From: Liolophura sinensis
Taxonomy: Eukaryota > Mollusca > Polyplacophora > Chitonida > Chitonidae
Direction: 5' to 3'
NCBI RefSeq assembly: GCF_032854445.1
Contig: NC_088303.1
Span: 37,147,501 to 37,211,500, forward strand
DNA: 64,000 nucleotides
Notes under the pieces: generated by a model
Told to the model about the DNA's origin: nothing
Databases searched by the model: none
Seen by the model: the letters and a program-made list of their open reading frames with translations, nothing else
Shown: one piece after another, positions 34,621-47,466 of the stretch
Layout of the letters: the number at the start of each line of letters is the position of its first letter
Position numbering within the stretch: position 1 is the stretch's first letter
Translations under genes and position numbers: made by a program

Positions 34621-35044
34621 GTCCAAGAGAGCGGCTCAGATGGTAAATGGTTCAGAAGCTTATAATTACTATTATCTGGGCCGTACGCAGTATCGTGTGC
34701 CTTTTTCAATGAAGCTTTAAGCTCCTCAATGGAAAACGGTCGATTATAATCTTCTAAATTATTAGAAGAAAAAGGCAATTTTATTTTCTCCTTTTGTTTT
34801 TTAATATGCTGAAGCTTATCAGTGTTGTTCTTAGCGGAAGATTTCTGAGATATTGTTTCAGCTAGTTTATTGGCTATATCAGATGGAGATGTTAATAAAG
34901 TATCTCCATTTTATAATTGCTGAACTTTGGCCTTATTGTTTTTGCCCTTAAGTTTCTGGACCATGTTCTAGGCCTTACGCATGGTTGTTTTTGGCGTAAT
35001 GCCTGAAACAAAATTTCGGCAACATGATCGTCTATTGGACTTAA

Positions 35045-35665
35045 TTAATCAGCTCTAAATATACGAACCTGGTTTAAATTATTATTTTTATTAGGACAAT
35101 GATTAAATCTGCGCTCGGCCTTTTCACGGCCCTTTTTGGCTTTGCGACAGTCATTATCGTACCAGGGTTTACTTTTGGATTTTGGATTTGTCGAGGTCTG
35201 ATCAACTGCTGTTAACGTAAGTTCATTACATTTTAACAAAGGATCAACTATAGCAGGGAGATTCTCTGGAGAGATGACAGTCTCACAGAACACCTCAAAT
35301 ACCACCCAATCTGCTTTATCGAACTTCCACCTATCTACACGTTCTAAAGAACCAGAAGTGATATGCTCTAGGATAAAAGGAAAATGGTCACCACCACAGA
35401 GATCGTCACATACTTTCCAAAAAAAATAAATAAACAACCGGGAGAAGCGACGGATCCGTGATAGTGAGATGGATAGCAGAATACGAACCGTAACCTGAAT
35501 GTAGGTATTACGTTCATCATTGAAATAACAAAGTTCATCTTTCGATAGAAAATCTTCCAATATTTTGCCTTCATTATTTATATTATTACTGCCCCATAAG
35601 GGGTTATGGCCATTAAAATCCCCCATATTATAACACACAAGAGAGAAGCGGTCATCATTTTTCAA
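35045..35665 (-). pseudogene. LINE APE-type endonuclease remnant
   Basis: Contains GDFNGHNPLWGSN near the N-terminal end and GGDHFPFIL further on. These correspond to the Asp/Asn and His catalytic segments of apurinic-endonuclease-like LINE nucleases. The first strand of the domain is missing, and the middle is scrambled by a frameshift. Downstream (SKPWYDNDCRKAKKGREKAE) is the usual linker towards the RT. Confidence 0.85.
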
Positions 35666-37290
35666 TGATGCCTGGCAGACAGTTTATATTCCAGGCATAA
35701 ATTCCATATCAAAGCTCAAATTCGTAGCCCATAAATGATTTTCCAGGTCAAATAACAATTAAACAAGGTATCTCAGGTGCACTTTGATTGCAACTGTGTG
35801 TACAGACCGCTTGGAAGCCGTATAACTGCATATAGTTCTAGTCTTTCTTTCGTTTCTTGAAAGCTTTCTGAGAGCTTTAAGAAGCTGTAGAAAAAAGTTT
35901 TCAATGGATGTTGTTGAAATTTGATTAATTTGGGAACAAGTCTACGAGGCAGATTTTGGCTGTTTTGGGTTAACTTTGGTCACGTGACATGGCGGCCATC
36001 TTGGATATTGATCAAAACTTAAAAATATTCTTCTCAAGAACCAACCAACCGATTCTTTTGACATTTGATGTACTTGTAAACTGATCCCATTTAGAGAAAG
36101 TTTTAAAAAATCTTGGACATTCATGGAAAGCTTTGGAAGCTAGCCATTGGTCAAAGTTATGACGTCTTAAAAAGGTGTCTAATTTTGATAATATTCCCAC
36201 GTGTTCTGGTGTATTTGACAACGCGGATTCCGAATCTGCGTTCGAGCTTTGCCTATCTATGTAACATTTTGAAATATGGTCAAACAACTTGTTTCAGTTA
36301 CGTAAATTTAATGGTCTGTAACTCGAGAGCAATGGTAGCTAGAAATGTGAAACTTGCACCAGACTGTGGCCCAGGACATGGCCTTTCATGGATTTGAGCT
36401 ACGATCGAATCTTTAAATGACACCACCCTACTTCAGAAGTAGAAGTGTAAGCATGTGTAAAGTTCAACGTCATGACCAAATGTACCAAACATTTCTATTC
36501 ACACATGTACCTTGAGCCCAAAAATGTATCTCTAATTAGATCAAATTCAACCGTGAAAGAAATATCGTGGTTTCCAGTTTCTTTTGAGTTGTAGACCTTA
36601 CATGCCCGTAAGGAAGAGACGGGGTTTAGGATGCCGCACAGAAAAGTAACTACGAAACCGTACGCCATGACCTTGAAAAGATCACACAAAAAGAAAACAA
36701 CACACAATCGCTTAGACCAGAATTTCATATCTTTATAGTCTTCTGGTATTTCCTGTCAGTTACTCCGCCCTCAGCCGCTCTCAAAACTGAACTGAGCCCA
36801 GGCAAACCAGATGGACACTAGAGTGGGGTGATTGCACGCCATATTTCGAACAACCTGCAATGTACATAATTAACCACGTCCGTAGGTTGCCAAGGCCTAA
36901 CACGGACAAGACGCCGTGGTGGTTTACAGCACTAGACGCGTTGTATATGATATCTGGTAGTGTGGGGTTCAAACCCAGTTTATTTTTCATTCCTGTAATG
37001 CTTTTTCTCCATGTTGTCTGTTTTTGTAAATACTGTTACAATATGTAAATGAAGGTTGAAGTTGTTAAATTTTCCATTATCTGTGTATTTGGGCAGTGAA
37101 ATCAAGGTATTCGTTGTTGTGTGTGTTAGCATCATGTTCGTAAACAGATGTTTGCCAAAGCTGAATTTTTCCAATCATGGCAAATAAGTTTAGTGCTTTA
37201 CTTTTATCGTGGTTTAGTAGTTTTTGACATTCAATTGGGACTTGATGCTTGGCCACCGGCATTGCCGCAACGAACGTAACAACTTTGTTA
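35666..37290. other. Unassigned spacer with E-box and YY1-like motif
   Basis: No gene recognised. GGTCACGTGACATGGCGGCC plus ATCTTGG at about 35978-36004 combines a CACGTG E-box with a YY1-like GCCATCTTGG. This could be regulatory or part of an unidentified repeat. Confidence 0.35.
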
Positions 37291-37439
37291 TTTCTAATGT
37301 TGCAACAACACTGTTGTTTTAATTTGGCCAGTCTGATTAAAATAACCAAAAATAGCAATAATTTACTTGTCTTCTGTTATTTTCTTTACAAATTGTAACG
37401 TCTGAAACTGTGTGTTACTTCACATCGCTTAATTCAGTG
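37291..37439 (+). repeat. BEL/Pao 5' LTR, 3' remnant
   Basis: Matches the end of the 3' LTR: GTTGCAACAACACTG against GTTGCAACAGTAACACTG, AATAGCAATAATTTACTTGT (identical), TTCTGTTATTTTCTT, and GTGTTACTTCACAT. Its beginning is missing. Confidence 0.75.
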
Positions 37440-37734
37440 GAATTAATGATGTAAAGTTCAGACGTGTAAGACTGGTATACCCTGAAGACTGAAATACATG
37501 AGAGCATATATCAGAAGAACCTAGGTCTTTGTTGATAATGCTGAATACAGACTTTAAGGAGCGCAATAGAAGGAATTTAAATCCAATATTGACGAGAGGG
37601 TTATAACACCTGCCAGCGCCGGAGATGAGGATGTGTAGGCTGAAATGGAAAAATCATCCCGACACAGTGTACTTTCCCGAGAGACATCACTGTTATCAGC
37701 TAGACTGAAATATGAATAGAAGAATGATGGCCAG

Positions 37735-38640
37735 AGCAGCTGGCCTAAAACAGAAGCAAGAATTTGAACTCATTAAGCTTCAGCTACAAATGAAGGAAGA
37801 AGAATTTTATTTTCTACAGAGATAGCGATGGTCAACTTCCAGTGAGAAGTCCTAGACAGGTTTTATAAAGGTGGTTCTGAGGTTATTGCAAGCTTCAAAG
37901 CTATTGATTATGGCAGGTCCTAAGAGAATTGAACGTACACATGATGCTGAGTCGATGTTATTACAATCACAACTGAGTCCTATTTCTTTCACCAATACAG
38001 AAGATGTTAATATCAAATGCTGGTTGTACTGCTAATGTAGATGTGTCTTAGCTAAATCCAGAGAATATTTCCCCTTAGTTTCTTTTAGCGGTACAAAAGA
38101 GCAAATATGATGTCGAAACTGCTGAAGGTGGTGAATAGGATTTAGATGCTATGTGTTAGCGTGATTGTACACTAAATGTGGTGACAACACAGCATTTTGA
38201 GTAATTATAGACCAGTGATGTCTAATAAATAAAACATTACTGCATTTTTTCACCTAATTCTGCTTAAGTCATCGTGCTAGGGGGCCTATAAATTGCTACT
38301 ATTTATGCATTTTCATGAACAGTTCGACTAAAATCCTGACTGAGGGAAATTTTTATTCATATAAGTATGGTTATATATCTGATGTAAATGACAAAAATTC
38401 TGCTTCAGTATATTCACCTACATCAGTCAATATGGAACAGAATGCTATTATGTCACTTGAGAAAAGTGACATTAAGAAATTCTCAGGGAATCCATTAGAG
38501 TATACAAAGTTTCTGCGCCAATTGATACAGCTTTAAAGCAGCTGGAAGAGCGCTATGTCGGTAATGAGGTCTTGGCGCATGCGTTTGTCAAGAGTGCCTT
38601 AAACTCGCCATCCGTCAAGCAAACAACCCAGCGGCGTTGA
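37735..38640 (+). pseudogene. BEL/Pao gag remnant
   Basis: Two characteristic parts remain. First, a charged coiled-coil start (AGLKQKQEFELIKLQLQMKE, about 37740-37820) ends in a stop. Second, the conserved DIKKFSGNPLEYTKFLRQ block (about 38472-38525) and LEERYVGNEVLAHAF in a shifted frame (about 38544-38588) correspond to the DUF1759-like gag core of BEL/Pao elements. Multiple stops lie between them. Confidence 0.75.
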
Positions 38641-38999
38641 ATTCTCCATCTTCTCTCTTGCCGTGAGAATTGTCGAAGCTTTCAAGTACTTCAGTACGCT
38701 GCTAATACAAAGAGAATTGTGGCAAAAGTATCCTTGTACTGCCACGACAAATGACAAACATTCAAACTAAAGTCTTAAAGATCCCTAGTAAGTTCCGCCT
38801 TCTTGTGACTATAGCGAAAGATAATGCAAGAAAAGCCAATGATCCGACAGATGTGCGTGATGCTATGCAGACCTAAAAGAAACTTGAAGCGAATATAGTG
38901 GGAGCCAAAGTCAAGAAAGCCATTCCTTAGGAAGTAACCAAGGATTGTGCATTTGTTAAGCCATGTGTTTTCTGGAATAATGACAGCCACACATTGACG

Positions 39000-41160
39000 A
39001 TTTGCAAAAAAAAAATATCTGCTGTTGCCGTCCCAAGAAATATCAGCCTTTCTGAGAACCAAAAGACCTGCCGCAGAAAGGCCACGTGTGAAAAATACCA
39101 TGGACATCATATTACCGATGTGTCAACTCGATGGAAAAGACCTGAAAGAAATAAAACACGACACCTCAGCCACGAGTGCCTTTGCTAAAGTTCCACTGTC
39201 CGTGCAGTCTTCCGTCAGGTGGGGGATATTTCTTCTCGAATGCCGTCAAAGTGAAAGCAAGGAATTGTTCCAAAGCTATAGAAACAAATGAATTTTTTGA
39301 CCCAGGAAGTATGGTTTTTTGCACGGGAAGCCTCCAGTTTGTGCCAGATTGGAGCCACCGGAAGGAAAATGAAAATTACCTTGGACACCATGGAGAGCCT
39401 TACACTACGGAAACATGCAGTTTGTGGAATCAAACATTGTGGTACTTCCCAAACTTCATACTGTTGACATGATCCTGGTTTTGAAGAAACACGTTCCCAC
39501 CCATAACGATCTATCTGACTGACCACAATGAGTATCCCCAAGATTAATGCAGACGTTGGGTTGTTGATTGGTAACAACATCCCTGATGCCTACTCACCAT
39601 ATGATGTCTGGTCAGGCCCAAGCTGAAGTTCACATGCCACACGGACACGTTTTGGCTGGATTTTCTGGAATGTGGTAAGTGACCAAGAAAGGCCCCAGGC
39701 GAATCCATCTTTAAATCTAGTCAGCATTGTGGCTGTCCAGGAACTGGAACGTTTAAGGGAACTGGATACCTTGCTAAGGCGATCTGTTAATATGGATTTT
39801 CCAGAAAGAAGTACTGACGAAAAAAAAATACAGCTGGGTCGAATATAACAAGTTCCTATAGCAGGCTGAAAACTGCATCGAGAGCAATCACTACCAAATC
39901 GGACTGCCATATAGATGGCCAGATGTAAAACTACCTGATATCTGCGTTCAAGCCATCCAGACGCTGAGAGGCATAGAAAAACATATGAATAAAGACTGCA
40001 GGTTTACAAAGCATTATCAAGACTTATCAATGTCCGTCATTGTGAGAAATACCTATGTAGAACAAGTTCCAGAGATCTCAACCATGATGATGGGAAATGT
40101 GATATCTAGCTCCCTATGGGGGTGTACCACTGTAAAAGCCAGGAAAAGTGAGGATTTTGATGCTGTTGGTGAGGGGGGGGGGAGGGGGCGGGGGGTCTCC
40201 TTAAACAGATTGTTGTTCCAGATTGTAGTTTTGATCAAATTTGGAAAAGACAGAATTGCAATAATAGCTGATGTGCAGGCAATGTTCCACCAAGTGAAAG
40301 TCCAAGCAAGCGACTACAGTTGGCCGGACGCTGATATGACCCCATAACCTATTCATTACAAAATGACGGTTCATCTGTAAAAGTAAAGATGAACAGCATT
40401 AAGGGCAGTTGAGGAAAACTCCCAACAGATCGATAAAATTCGTGCTAAAACCGGCCTGAACAACCTTTACGTTGACAAATGCTTGATAACAGAGAATGTA
40501 GGAAGTACAGTCAAGTTAATCCAAGATGCGAGATGTTTATGTGCTGAAGGAGGTTTCCACTTAACCCAATGGACAAGAAACAGCCCTGCAGTACTGGATA
40601 CTATCCCAGTTAAAAACCAAGCTAAGTAGGTCAAAACTATTGACTTGGACAAATATGACTTACCTTATAAAAGAGCACTTGGAGTGTACTGGACAGTACA
40701 ATTTGACACACTAAGTTTCAAGGTAGGTCTAAAAGATCAATCTGCTATTAGAAGAGGGATTTTATCAGTCGTCAGCTCGGAGTACGATCACCTTGGATTG
40801 CTTTACTCTTTGTTCTGTCAGCCTAATTGATTTTACAATAGCTGCGCAGCCAAGGGTTCGACAGGGCCAGAAGATTGCAGAGGACAGCTAGCGAAAGTGG
40901 CAAAAGTGGTTGAACGACTTACTTCGGTCCTGCGTCCTGTCGGCAACTTCACAACTTTGCCGATGCCAGCAATGTTGGATACGGTGTTGTGTCGTATCTT
41001 TGCCTGTCTCACAATATGGGCAGTTCATCTCGAAATTTGCCCATTCTCTGGATTGAGACTCGAGTATCAACTTCATCAGGTAATTTGTTGAATAACTGTG
41101 CCGGTTAAGATTATACGATCGGAGAATGGACCCAACTTCGTTGCAAGTGACATCGGGGGA
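39000..41160 (+). pseudogene. BEL/Pao pol remnant (PR, RT, RNase H, IN)
   Basis: In order: a Cys-rich knuckle-like stretch (about 39065-39180); a protease-like DPGSMVFCTGSLQF (about 39301-39342) in place of the usual FLDPGST; LLIGNN in another frame (about 39560); RT pieces KFGKDRIAIIADVQAMFHQV (about 40239-40300) and LYVDKCLI, where the catalytic YVDD reads YVDK (40468-40479); the RT connection region DKYDLPYKRALGVYW and RRGILSVVSSEYDHLG (about 40650-40800); an RNase H piece around 40960; and an integrase piece RSENGPNFVA (about 41118-41147). The loss of the second Asp in YVDD and several deletions make it non-functional. Confidence 0.82.
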
Positions 41161-41645
41161 AGTTATTAGCGACTGGAATCAGCCCTAGACTGAGAAGAAC
41201 ATATCGCATCACGGCATACTGTGGATATTTAACCCACTATCATCCACACACTTTTTAGGAATTTGGGTAAGAACATTCGCTCCGTTAGGGAAAGGGTTTC
41301 AGCTCCGTTAGGAAAGTGCTTCATTCCCTGAAGGGGTGAAGAAGGTTTGCAGACGTTGTTCTGCGATAAAGGAGCCATCCTAAATGGTGTTTGGGAAAGG
41401 TTATCTGTGCTGTCGAGGACAGAAATATTTTATTAAAAGTGTAGTTCAGACGAACTATTGAACCCTTCGTCGTCCCATCAGGAAACTATCTTTGCTCCTT
41501 GAAGCAGATTGACAAGTCTAAGCTTAATGTTTTCGAGTAAAACTATCAATGTACAATCAAAAATGTTATCGTAACAAACCGTTGGTCTTAAGATCATGTG
41601 TTTTGGTAATTACTTTCCTGCAGAAGATCAGTTAGAGGGCCGGAA

Positions 41646-42091
41646 TGTAACGACAAACAATTAGTCCGCTTTCCGCATGTTGTTTGTCCAACGTTAAGTT
41701 ACGTTTTTTGTACCATTTCGGTTTTCTGCTTATCCGATTCCGAAATTTGTGAAAGCAAGATGCGCTGAATTCAAACAAAGGTACAGCTGTTCATGAAACC
41801 TCTAAAAGGCGGAGATTCGTTAAAGATAGCCTGTAGAGCGTTATGTACGCATGTTTATTTAGCGACTAGTTAGCAAATATAGACGTATAATTTTCAGTAG
41901 TGCACCAGCTTAAAAAAACGATAACTCTTTTAGTAATAGAAGATTTCACATGTGTAAGTTGCAACAGTAACACTGCTGTTTTAATTGGACTTATGTGATT
42001 ATGTGTGAAAAATAGCAATAATTTACTTGTTTTCTGTTATTTTCTTGACTGTAACTTCCGAAACTACGTGTTACTTCACATTACTTCATTC
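41646..42091 (+). repeat. BEL/Pao 3' LTR
   Basis: Begins TGTAACGACAAACAATTAG, preceded by a purine-rich AGAGGGCCGGAA, as is usual upstream of a 3' LTR. It ends near TTCATTCA. The final ~140 bases match the 5' remnant. Confidence 0.75.
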
Positions 42092-44439
42092 AAAAAAGAA
42101 GATAATTTTTTTAATTCGTAATTTTATAGTTGTTACAGACCTCCGTGAATTAAGAAATAATGTTCGCGTCAGGACGTGCTTCACGACTACAACAGATTAA
42201 TAAAAAGAATAGGTTTGTTTCTCGAAAACAATTTCCACTATTAAATATAGCACTATAAAATAAACCATCTGCAGGGTTGCTTTCATCTTGTCCTGCTTTC
42301 AAATAAGACGCTGTTATCAGGGTAGGCTTTGGTGAGACAGGCATGGTGTCAAAGAGCGACCACACTGACAGCAAGCCGTGGAGGTTGCTCGTTGCTGGCA
42401 GCGAGAATTCGGGCAGGTCAATGTTTAAGGTATCAAGAGGATAAATATGATTTGCGCTTATAGTATTGTGAAATACAATGGATGGCTATCACAATTTAAA
42501 TTTGTAATGACGCTTTCTGTGCAAAGTTATATGTGCATTAAACCAGCCACGTGCACATGTTTCACTCAGTGTGCCATACCAGTTACGTAAAATATACGCG
42601 TCACACTCATGCATAAAGGTCACATGATGTACCTGTTTGGAAGATCTGGTTCAACAGCAATGTATTGACACACTTGAAGCATGCAGGATATTGCTGATTT
42701 CACGGCGTTTTGAAACGGACGGTTTGGTGACATAACTCCGTGCACTGGATTCATTGCGGGTTCGCTGTCACAGATATAACGACCATCACGGAAACCCCGG
42801 CATTAGCAAGAACTGTGGCTGTCGCAACCCGGACGCATTGATTCGTACACCAGCGGCTAAGTTTTGCCTCGCGGGAAATATCAGACATCATGGATCCGAT
42901 CGTTTTGTGACCCACTGGTTGGTTGCTGGTTGGTCAACTGGGACTTTTAGGAGAGGCCAGTCAAAGAAAGACTTGCAGGAAGAATTATCAGGTGCGTATA
43001 TAAAAAAAATTTCTTGAAACCATTGTTATCTCTTATTGTGTAGCATTCAAACGTCCTTATGGACTATAAATTATCTGTAACCTGATACTTTTCTCCTTTA
43101 AAATAAACGTTCGCTCCGACAAAAAAAAAATAGCCATATTGTTTCTTTGTTTATTTCTTCTTTGTTCCTATTTGTCGTCTGCTTTATTCAGTGTAAACAA
43201 CAACCACTACCCACCCATACAACTACAATAGACCCGTCCAGAAGTCAAACACTTCTGTCTCTTGATCGAGGTATCTAACGACTCAGATAATGTACACTTG
43301 GCACAATGCCAAGGAATCGAGAAGGTAAAAAGGAATCGAAAGGTAATAGAATGACCAATATTCCGGCCGATTAGTGTGTCTTGGTTGCCAAATGTCTTCT
43401 TTTTATTGGTTTATTATCGTGATACCACAGAAGGCCCCGACTTAATAACTCAAACAGGAGCCACTTGTTATGTAAAGGCCCACTGCATAGGGCGAACACA
43501 AGAGACGCCGAGAGGGATTAATCCAACCCGAGCTTATTTGGTTGTTAATGTTGCCGTTGTAAATAAGGACGTTGATATGCTTTAACTGGGGAACCGACCG
43601 CGTTCGTTCGAACGTACGAAGCCTGTAGTTAAATTTGCTACCGGTTTCAATATGCCCAAGCGTGCCCTATATATGCTTGTATTTGCAAGAATATAGCATA
43701 TCTTGTACCTTGTACCATTTGGTCTGGGATTTCATCCAGGAAAATGAGCGTAGCAGAAGACTTTATTTATGGTATCAGTAAATCTGCTGAAAAAGCTCTT
43801 TTTTTAAAAAGAAAATGTTTTCCTCTATCAATAGAGATGTGTGTGTCCTGGATCCGCCGGAATGAATCCTTCTTAAACGTATGTAACATGTATGAAACTA
43901 TCATCACTGTTGTAAATCCCAAAATCCTGCCCATACGTTTATGACTGGAAGAAACTGGTATGCCCATTGCCTGGTACTGGACAAACCTATCCAGCCAGTA
44001 AATGTTGTTTACACTTGTGAACGATGAATCTGAGGTGAATTTGAGGTGCATTTGACGTAACCGGTATGAATCCTGCGAAGATGGACAATTCAAATGGATT
44101 GACGGATGTATTGTGTTGAATCTGCTCTGTAAAGAATTTCATTTTACTCCGGTTGTTACTCTGAAAACAATTTGCATCTAAATTGTAAAAATTTCATTTA
44201 GGTCTTTTGTGACAATATGATGATTTAGTAAGAATTTAGCGGCAAATGACGTTTTTTTATCCCTGTAATTGAATGTCAACCCCACACAGACAGCCAGACA
44301 AATTATAAACGTTACTTCCAGGCATTTTCGACTCCAGCTTTTCTTCTTTCTTACAAAGGACAATCATTCGAAAGCCATCCAGCATCAAGGATGAAAAGCG
44401 TGTAGGTTTATATCCTACTTATCCTTGTTTATAACAACT
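42092..44439. other. Unassigned spacer
   Basis: About 2.3 kb with no supported gene. Short frames near 42754, 43744 and 44178 lack family resemblance. Confidence 0.45.
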
Positions 44440-44835
44440 CAGGCGTTGTTCTGTTGGAAAGTATGCAACTCTTGGTGTGGACAGAAACCAATGTGATGTC
44501 TTAAAATTACGTCCTTGTAGAAAACTGCATTAACACGACCAGTGCATATATGGAGAATTGTTGTGTGATGAAAAGTCTGCGCAACACAATTATCGAGATA
44601 ACGTTCACCACGGCGACGCTAGACACGTATACGTCCATCGCCGTTTCTCATATGAAATCTGGATTTGTGAGAGAAACTAAGGACATGCAAGCCTCGAAGT
44701 AACCATTGTCTGTGATGTCTAGTCTTGTGATTGTACTGTGGTGACATCAAACCTTGCTGCTATGGCCCTTGCTGTCAGGTAAACTTCAATCAAGGCAACG
44801 GCGTGCTCCCGTTCCTCAAGTGTTAATAGCGGCAT
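44440..44835 (-). pseudogene. Tc1-like transposase remnant, internally deleted
   Basis: The minus strand starts at ATG 44835 with MPLLTLEEREHAVALIE and ARAIAARFDVTTV, the first helix-turn-helix of a Tc1-like transposase. After a deletion of most of the DNA-binding domain it continues with RFHMRNGDGRIRV, RRRGERYLDNC and GRVNAVFYKDVILRHHI, and ends in TFQQNNA, where relatives have the second catalytic Asp (QQDNA) and this copy has Asn. Stops and frame changes occur throughout. It is a different subfamily from the 24.6 kb copy. The DNA beyond the last motif is not recognisable. Confidence 0.75.
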
Positions 44836-44978
44836 TGTGTCCTCAGCGCTGTTCAGATGCTACAGCCATTATGAGGTTAGCTTTTGAATGCCTTCCCGTT
44901 ACACCCCATTTCTGCACCCATAAGTAATGCCACTTTGAATTTTTCGTGCTTTTCAAGTGTAAAAACATGTTTTTCATG

Positions 44979-45274
44979 GTAGATCCAGGGTGAATCCTCG
45001 GCCAGTACAAACCTAAGACCTTAAAAGAGGAAGTTATAAATTCCTCGCTTGGCGTTCAGCATTAAGGGGATAGTGCAACGATCGGTTGACCCGTATAATG
45101 GCTCGGGCGGAACGGCTTACTTGCCTTGGGTAGTCGTCTCAGTGAAGCAGCATTAGGTGGAAATCACTCCTGCAACAGGGAGCCCATTACGTGTACTCTA
45201 AGGGCTACTTCGTCGTCACATAAGTGAAAAATTGTTAAGTACGAGGTCAAACCCGAAACACTCACTCACTCACC
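44979..45274 (+). repeat. SINE-B copy, head truncated
   Basis: Starts within the B-box-like GTAGATCCAGGGTGAATCC and follows the family to the tail CCGAAACACTCACTCACTC. Small deletions are present relative to the copy at 22508. Confidence 0.85.
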
Positions 45275-46825
45275 TAGGGACTATCGGCACTAAAGTGTTT
45301 CTTTTTTAACGCCTAAGCATGAGATTTCCGTTGTTATTCTCAAACTAACATGATATTTTCATGGATTCATGCCGGTGCATTTTTAGCGTGTCAGCATATA
45401 TGAAAATCTGTATGTATGTTTGGGAAAGATGTCATCACATTTGTTTCTCCATCGAGCAAGTATGTAGACACTGTGTATATTTGTGTAATAAATTTTCATC
45501 CAAACGTCCTATCGTACCGCTCACTCACCGTTAATTTCAAGCTTAGAAAGTTACCGTGCGAAGATATGCTTCAGACACCTCGTGCTGTTACGACTCATGT
45601 ATTTGGCACCCCCAGTCAGCCTATTAAACCGCAATACAGCAATAGGACAACTGATGGCAGAGTCGCATGTCTACAGTGGCCCACCTCAACAATTACGACG
45701 AATTCCGCAAAGCTGTGTGCAGTAGGAATCATGGGATCTGTACTGCTGGCTTGAGCAGAGGAGGAGAGTCATTTCTAAGTACCATCGGCCTGAATATCTA
45801 TTGACTGTAAAGTACACGGTCAGGCGTGAGACGCAAGAATCTCAGCGAGACATTGGCACGACATCCACAGTCTTCCCCACAGTCCTGTCCAGGGAATCAA
45901 ACTTGTTGCTGAGCCCCGACCAGTATGCATACTGATCTAAGGATGTATGGATGGACCGATGTTGATCCACGAAGTAATGGGATTTGATAAAATATGAATT
46001 GACTGGAATGGAGCACGTTTAGATGGACGAATGAATGTTAGATTAGTGAATAGATTGAGGGTTGGACAAAGATGATTTTTCGATTAATCAGTTTAAATCA
46101 GCATTTAAAACACTGAGTTAGTCTTTGCAAATGTTCTGTTTTTGTTTTCTTATTTTTTCTATAAAGTATGCAATATCGTAGAAAGGATTTAGAGAACTAA
46201 GATAATGAAGAATAAAGTAAACAGTGTTTCAATTGAGATTCAACTGCCTCCATCCTAACTGCTCAGATGGGAACCGTCGCAAAAATGTTGGACGGAGTCC
46301 TGTTGTTACCTAACTTGGCGCACATGCACGAGCTGTCTTCACTATGATGACGACGTAAGTGATTAAGAGTGCTGGATACCATGGTAGTTATGTGCAAGTG
46401 ACGTTAAGAGGCCTTTGTGTTAGTTGACATTGGATTTTAATGAGCTAACAAGTTAGCTAACAGAGCTCTGCCAAGATTGTACTGTACAATTAGTTTGCCA
46501 CTTGAAACGAAGTAATAAATAGTGCTATCGGCCTCACCACTACCTTGACAAGCCCATCTCCAGTATTACCAAGAAACACACACCGTCAAATGTCTCCTAA
46601 AAGTGAACATTGACGATTTTCAAGTGTGTCGCACAGGAACGTGGCGTCATTTCATGTGTTCTAAATGACGTGTAGTCATCGCATGTGTCCCATAATAAGA
46701 AGTCGTCAAAACGACTTTCCTACAATAGCCCTGAGATTGGTTGGTCATGTTCCCAGCTTTGCTTCCACACTAATCGCTCTGAACCGTTACATTCACGGAC
46801 CTGAAACTCGGTTCTATCTTTCTGT
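45275..46825. other. Unassigned spacer
   Basis: A plus-strand frame at 45416-45754 (112 codons from an ATG-less start) has no family resemblance. Otherwise featureless. Confidence 0.45.
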
Positions 46826-46983
46826 GCTGTCTTGTAAGTGGGAAGGTCTGCCAACAGCCTGCGGATGGTCTTGGGTTTCTCCCGGGCTCTGCCCGGTTTC
46901 CCCCCACCGTATTGCTGGCCGCCGTCGTATAAGTGAAATTCTTGAGTACCGCGTGAAACACCAATCAAATAAATAAACAAATA
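46826..46983 (+). repeat. SINE-A, 3' part
   Basis: From GTAAGTGGGAAGGTCTGCC through CTGGCCGCCGTCGTATAAG to the AATAAATAAACAAATAA tail. Confidence 0.85.
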
Positions 46984-47341
46984 ATTCAATTTTATGCTGT
47001 CTCAAAACTGCAAACGCTGTACACCACAAAAAGAGGTGTTCCGTGATCTTAAAGTAATTCTAAATTTATATCACCTCATTATGTGGGAATAGTAAAGACC
47101 ATAACATTACAAACGTCACAAATCTAACCGACGTTTCACTCGAACGGCATCAGATCTTCGCCAGTCGCCATTTTCAAATCACGTGACTCAGTTGCTAGGG
47201 TGAACTCCCAAAGTTAAGATCCTTTTTCACAATATAATTGATTACAGTTCATTGCTGTTCATTAATAACACACAAATTAAAGTTAACACTCCCAAACAAT
47301 TTGTCAATTACCCTTTGTATGGTTTACATTCCATTGGTTAC
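46984..47341. other. Unassigned spacer between SINE-A halves
   Basis: About 360 bases with no gene. It contains CAAATCACGTGACTCAG with a CACGTG E-box. Confidence 0.5.
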
Positions 47342-47466
47342 AAGGGGCTCAGTTGGTTAGCGCGTTAGCGCAGCGTTATGGCCCAGAAGTCTGTCACCAA
47401 TGCGGTCGCTGTGAGTTCAAGTCCAGCTCATGCTGACTTACTCTCCGGCCGTACGTGGGAAGGCCT
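47342..47466 (+). repeat. SINE-A, 5' part
   Basis: The head (GGGGCTCAGTTGGTTAGCGC) and B-box region GAGTTCAAGTCCAGC are retained, followed by CGGCCGTACGTGGGAAGG and then unrelated sequence. The downstream half is absent. Confidence 0.85.

Larger units (their letters stand above)
32967..35665 (-). mobile_element. Non-LTR retrotransposon (LINE), 5'-truncated, I/Jockey-like
   Basis: On the minus strand the order endonuclease, reverse transcriptase, RNase H spans about 2.7 kb. The start of the endonuclease and everything before it is missing, the usual result of incomplete reverse transcription. The presence of an RNase H after the RT favours an I-group element; clade assignment from motifs alone is uncertain. 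Several stops and frame changes show it is dead. Confidence 0.88.
37291..42091 (+). mobile_element. BEL/Pao LTR retrotransposon, heavily decayed
   Basis: LTR-flanked element on the plus strand with gag, protease, reverse transcriptase, RNase H and integrase remnants in BEL/Pao order. The 5' LTR keeps only its last ~145 bases; the 3' LTR looks complete (about 446 bases). Stops, frameshifts and internal deletions are frequent throughout, so this is an old copy. The total is about 4.8 kb, shorter than intact relatives. Confidence 0.85.

Noticed and set aside
43744-43944. 66-codon plus-strand frame with a real ATG
   Set aside because: Too short and featureless to support in AT-rich DNA.
44178-44363. 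Short minus-strand frame resembling a type II membrane-protein start
   Set aside because: No ATG in frame before the hydrophobic segment and no downstream catalytic domain visible.
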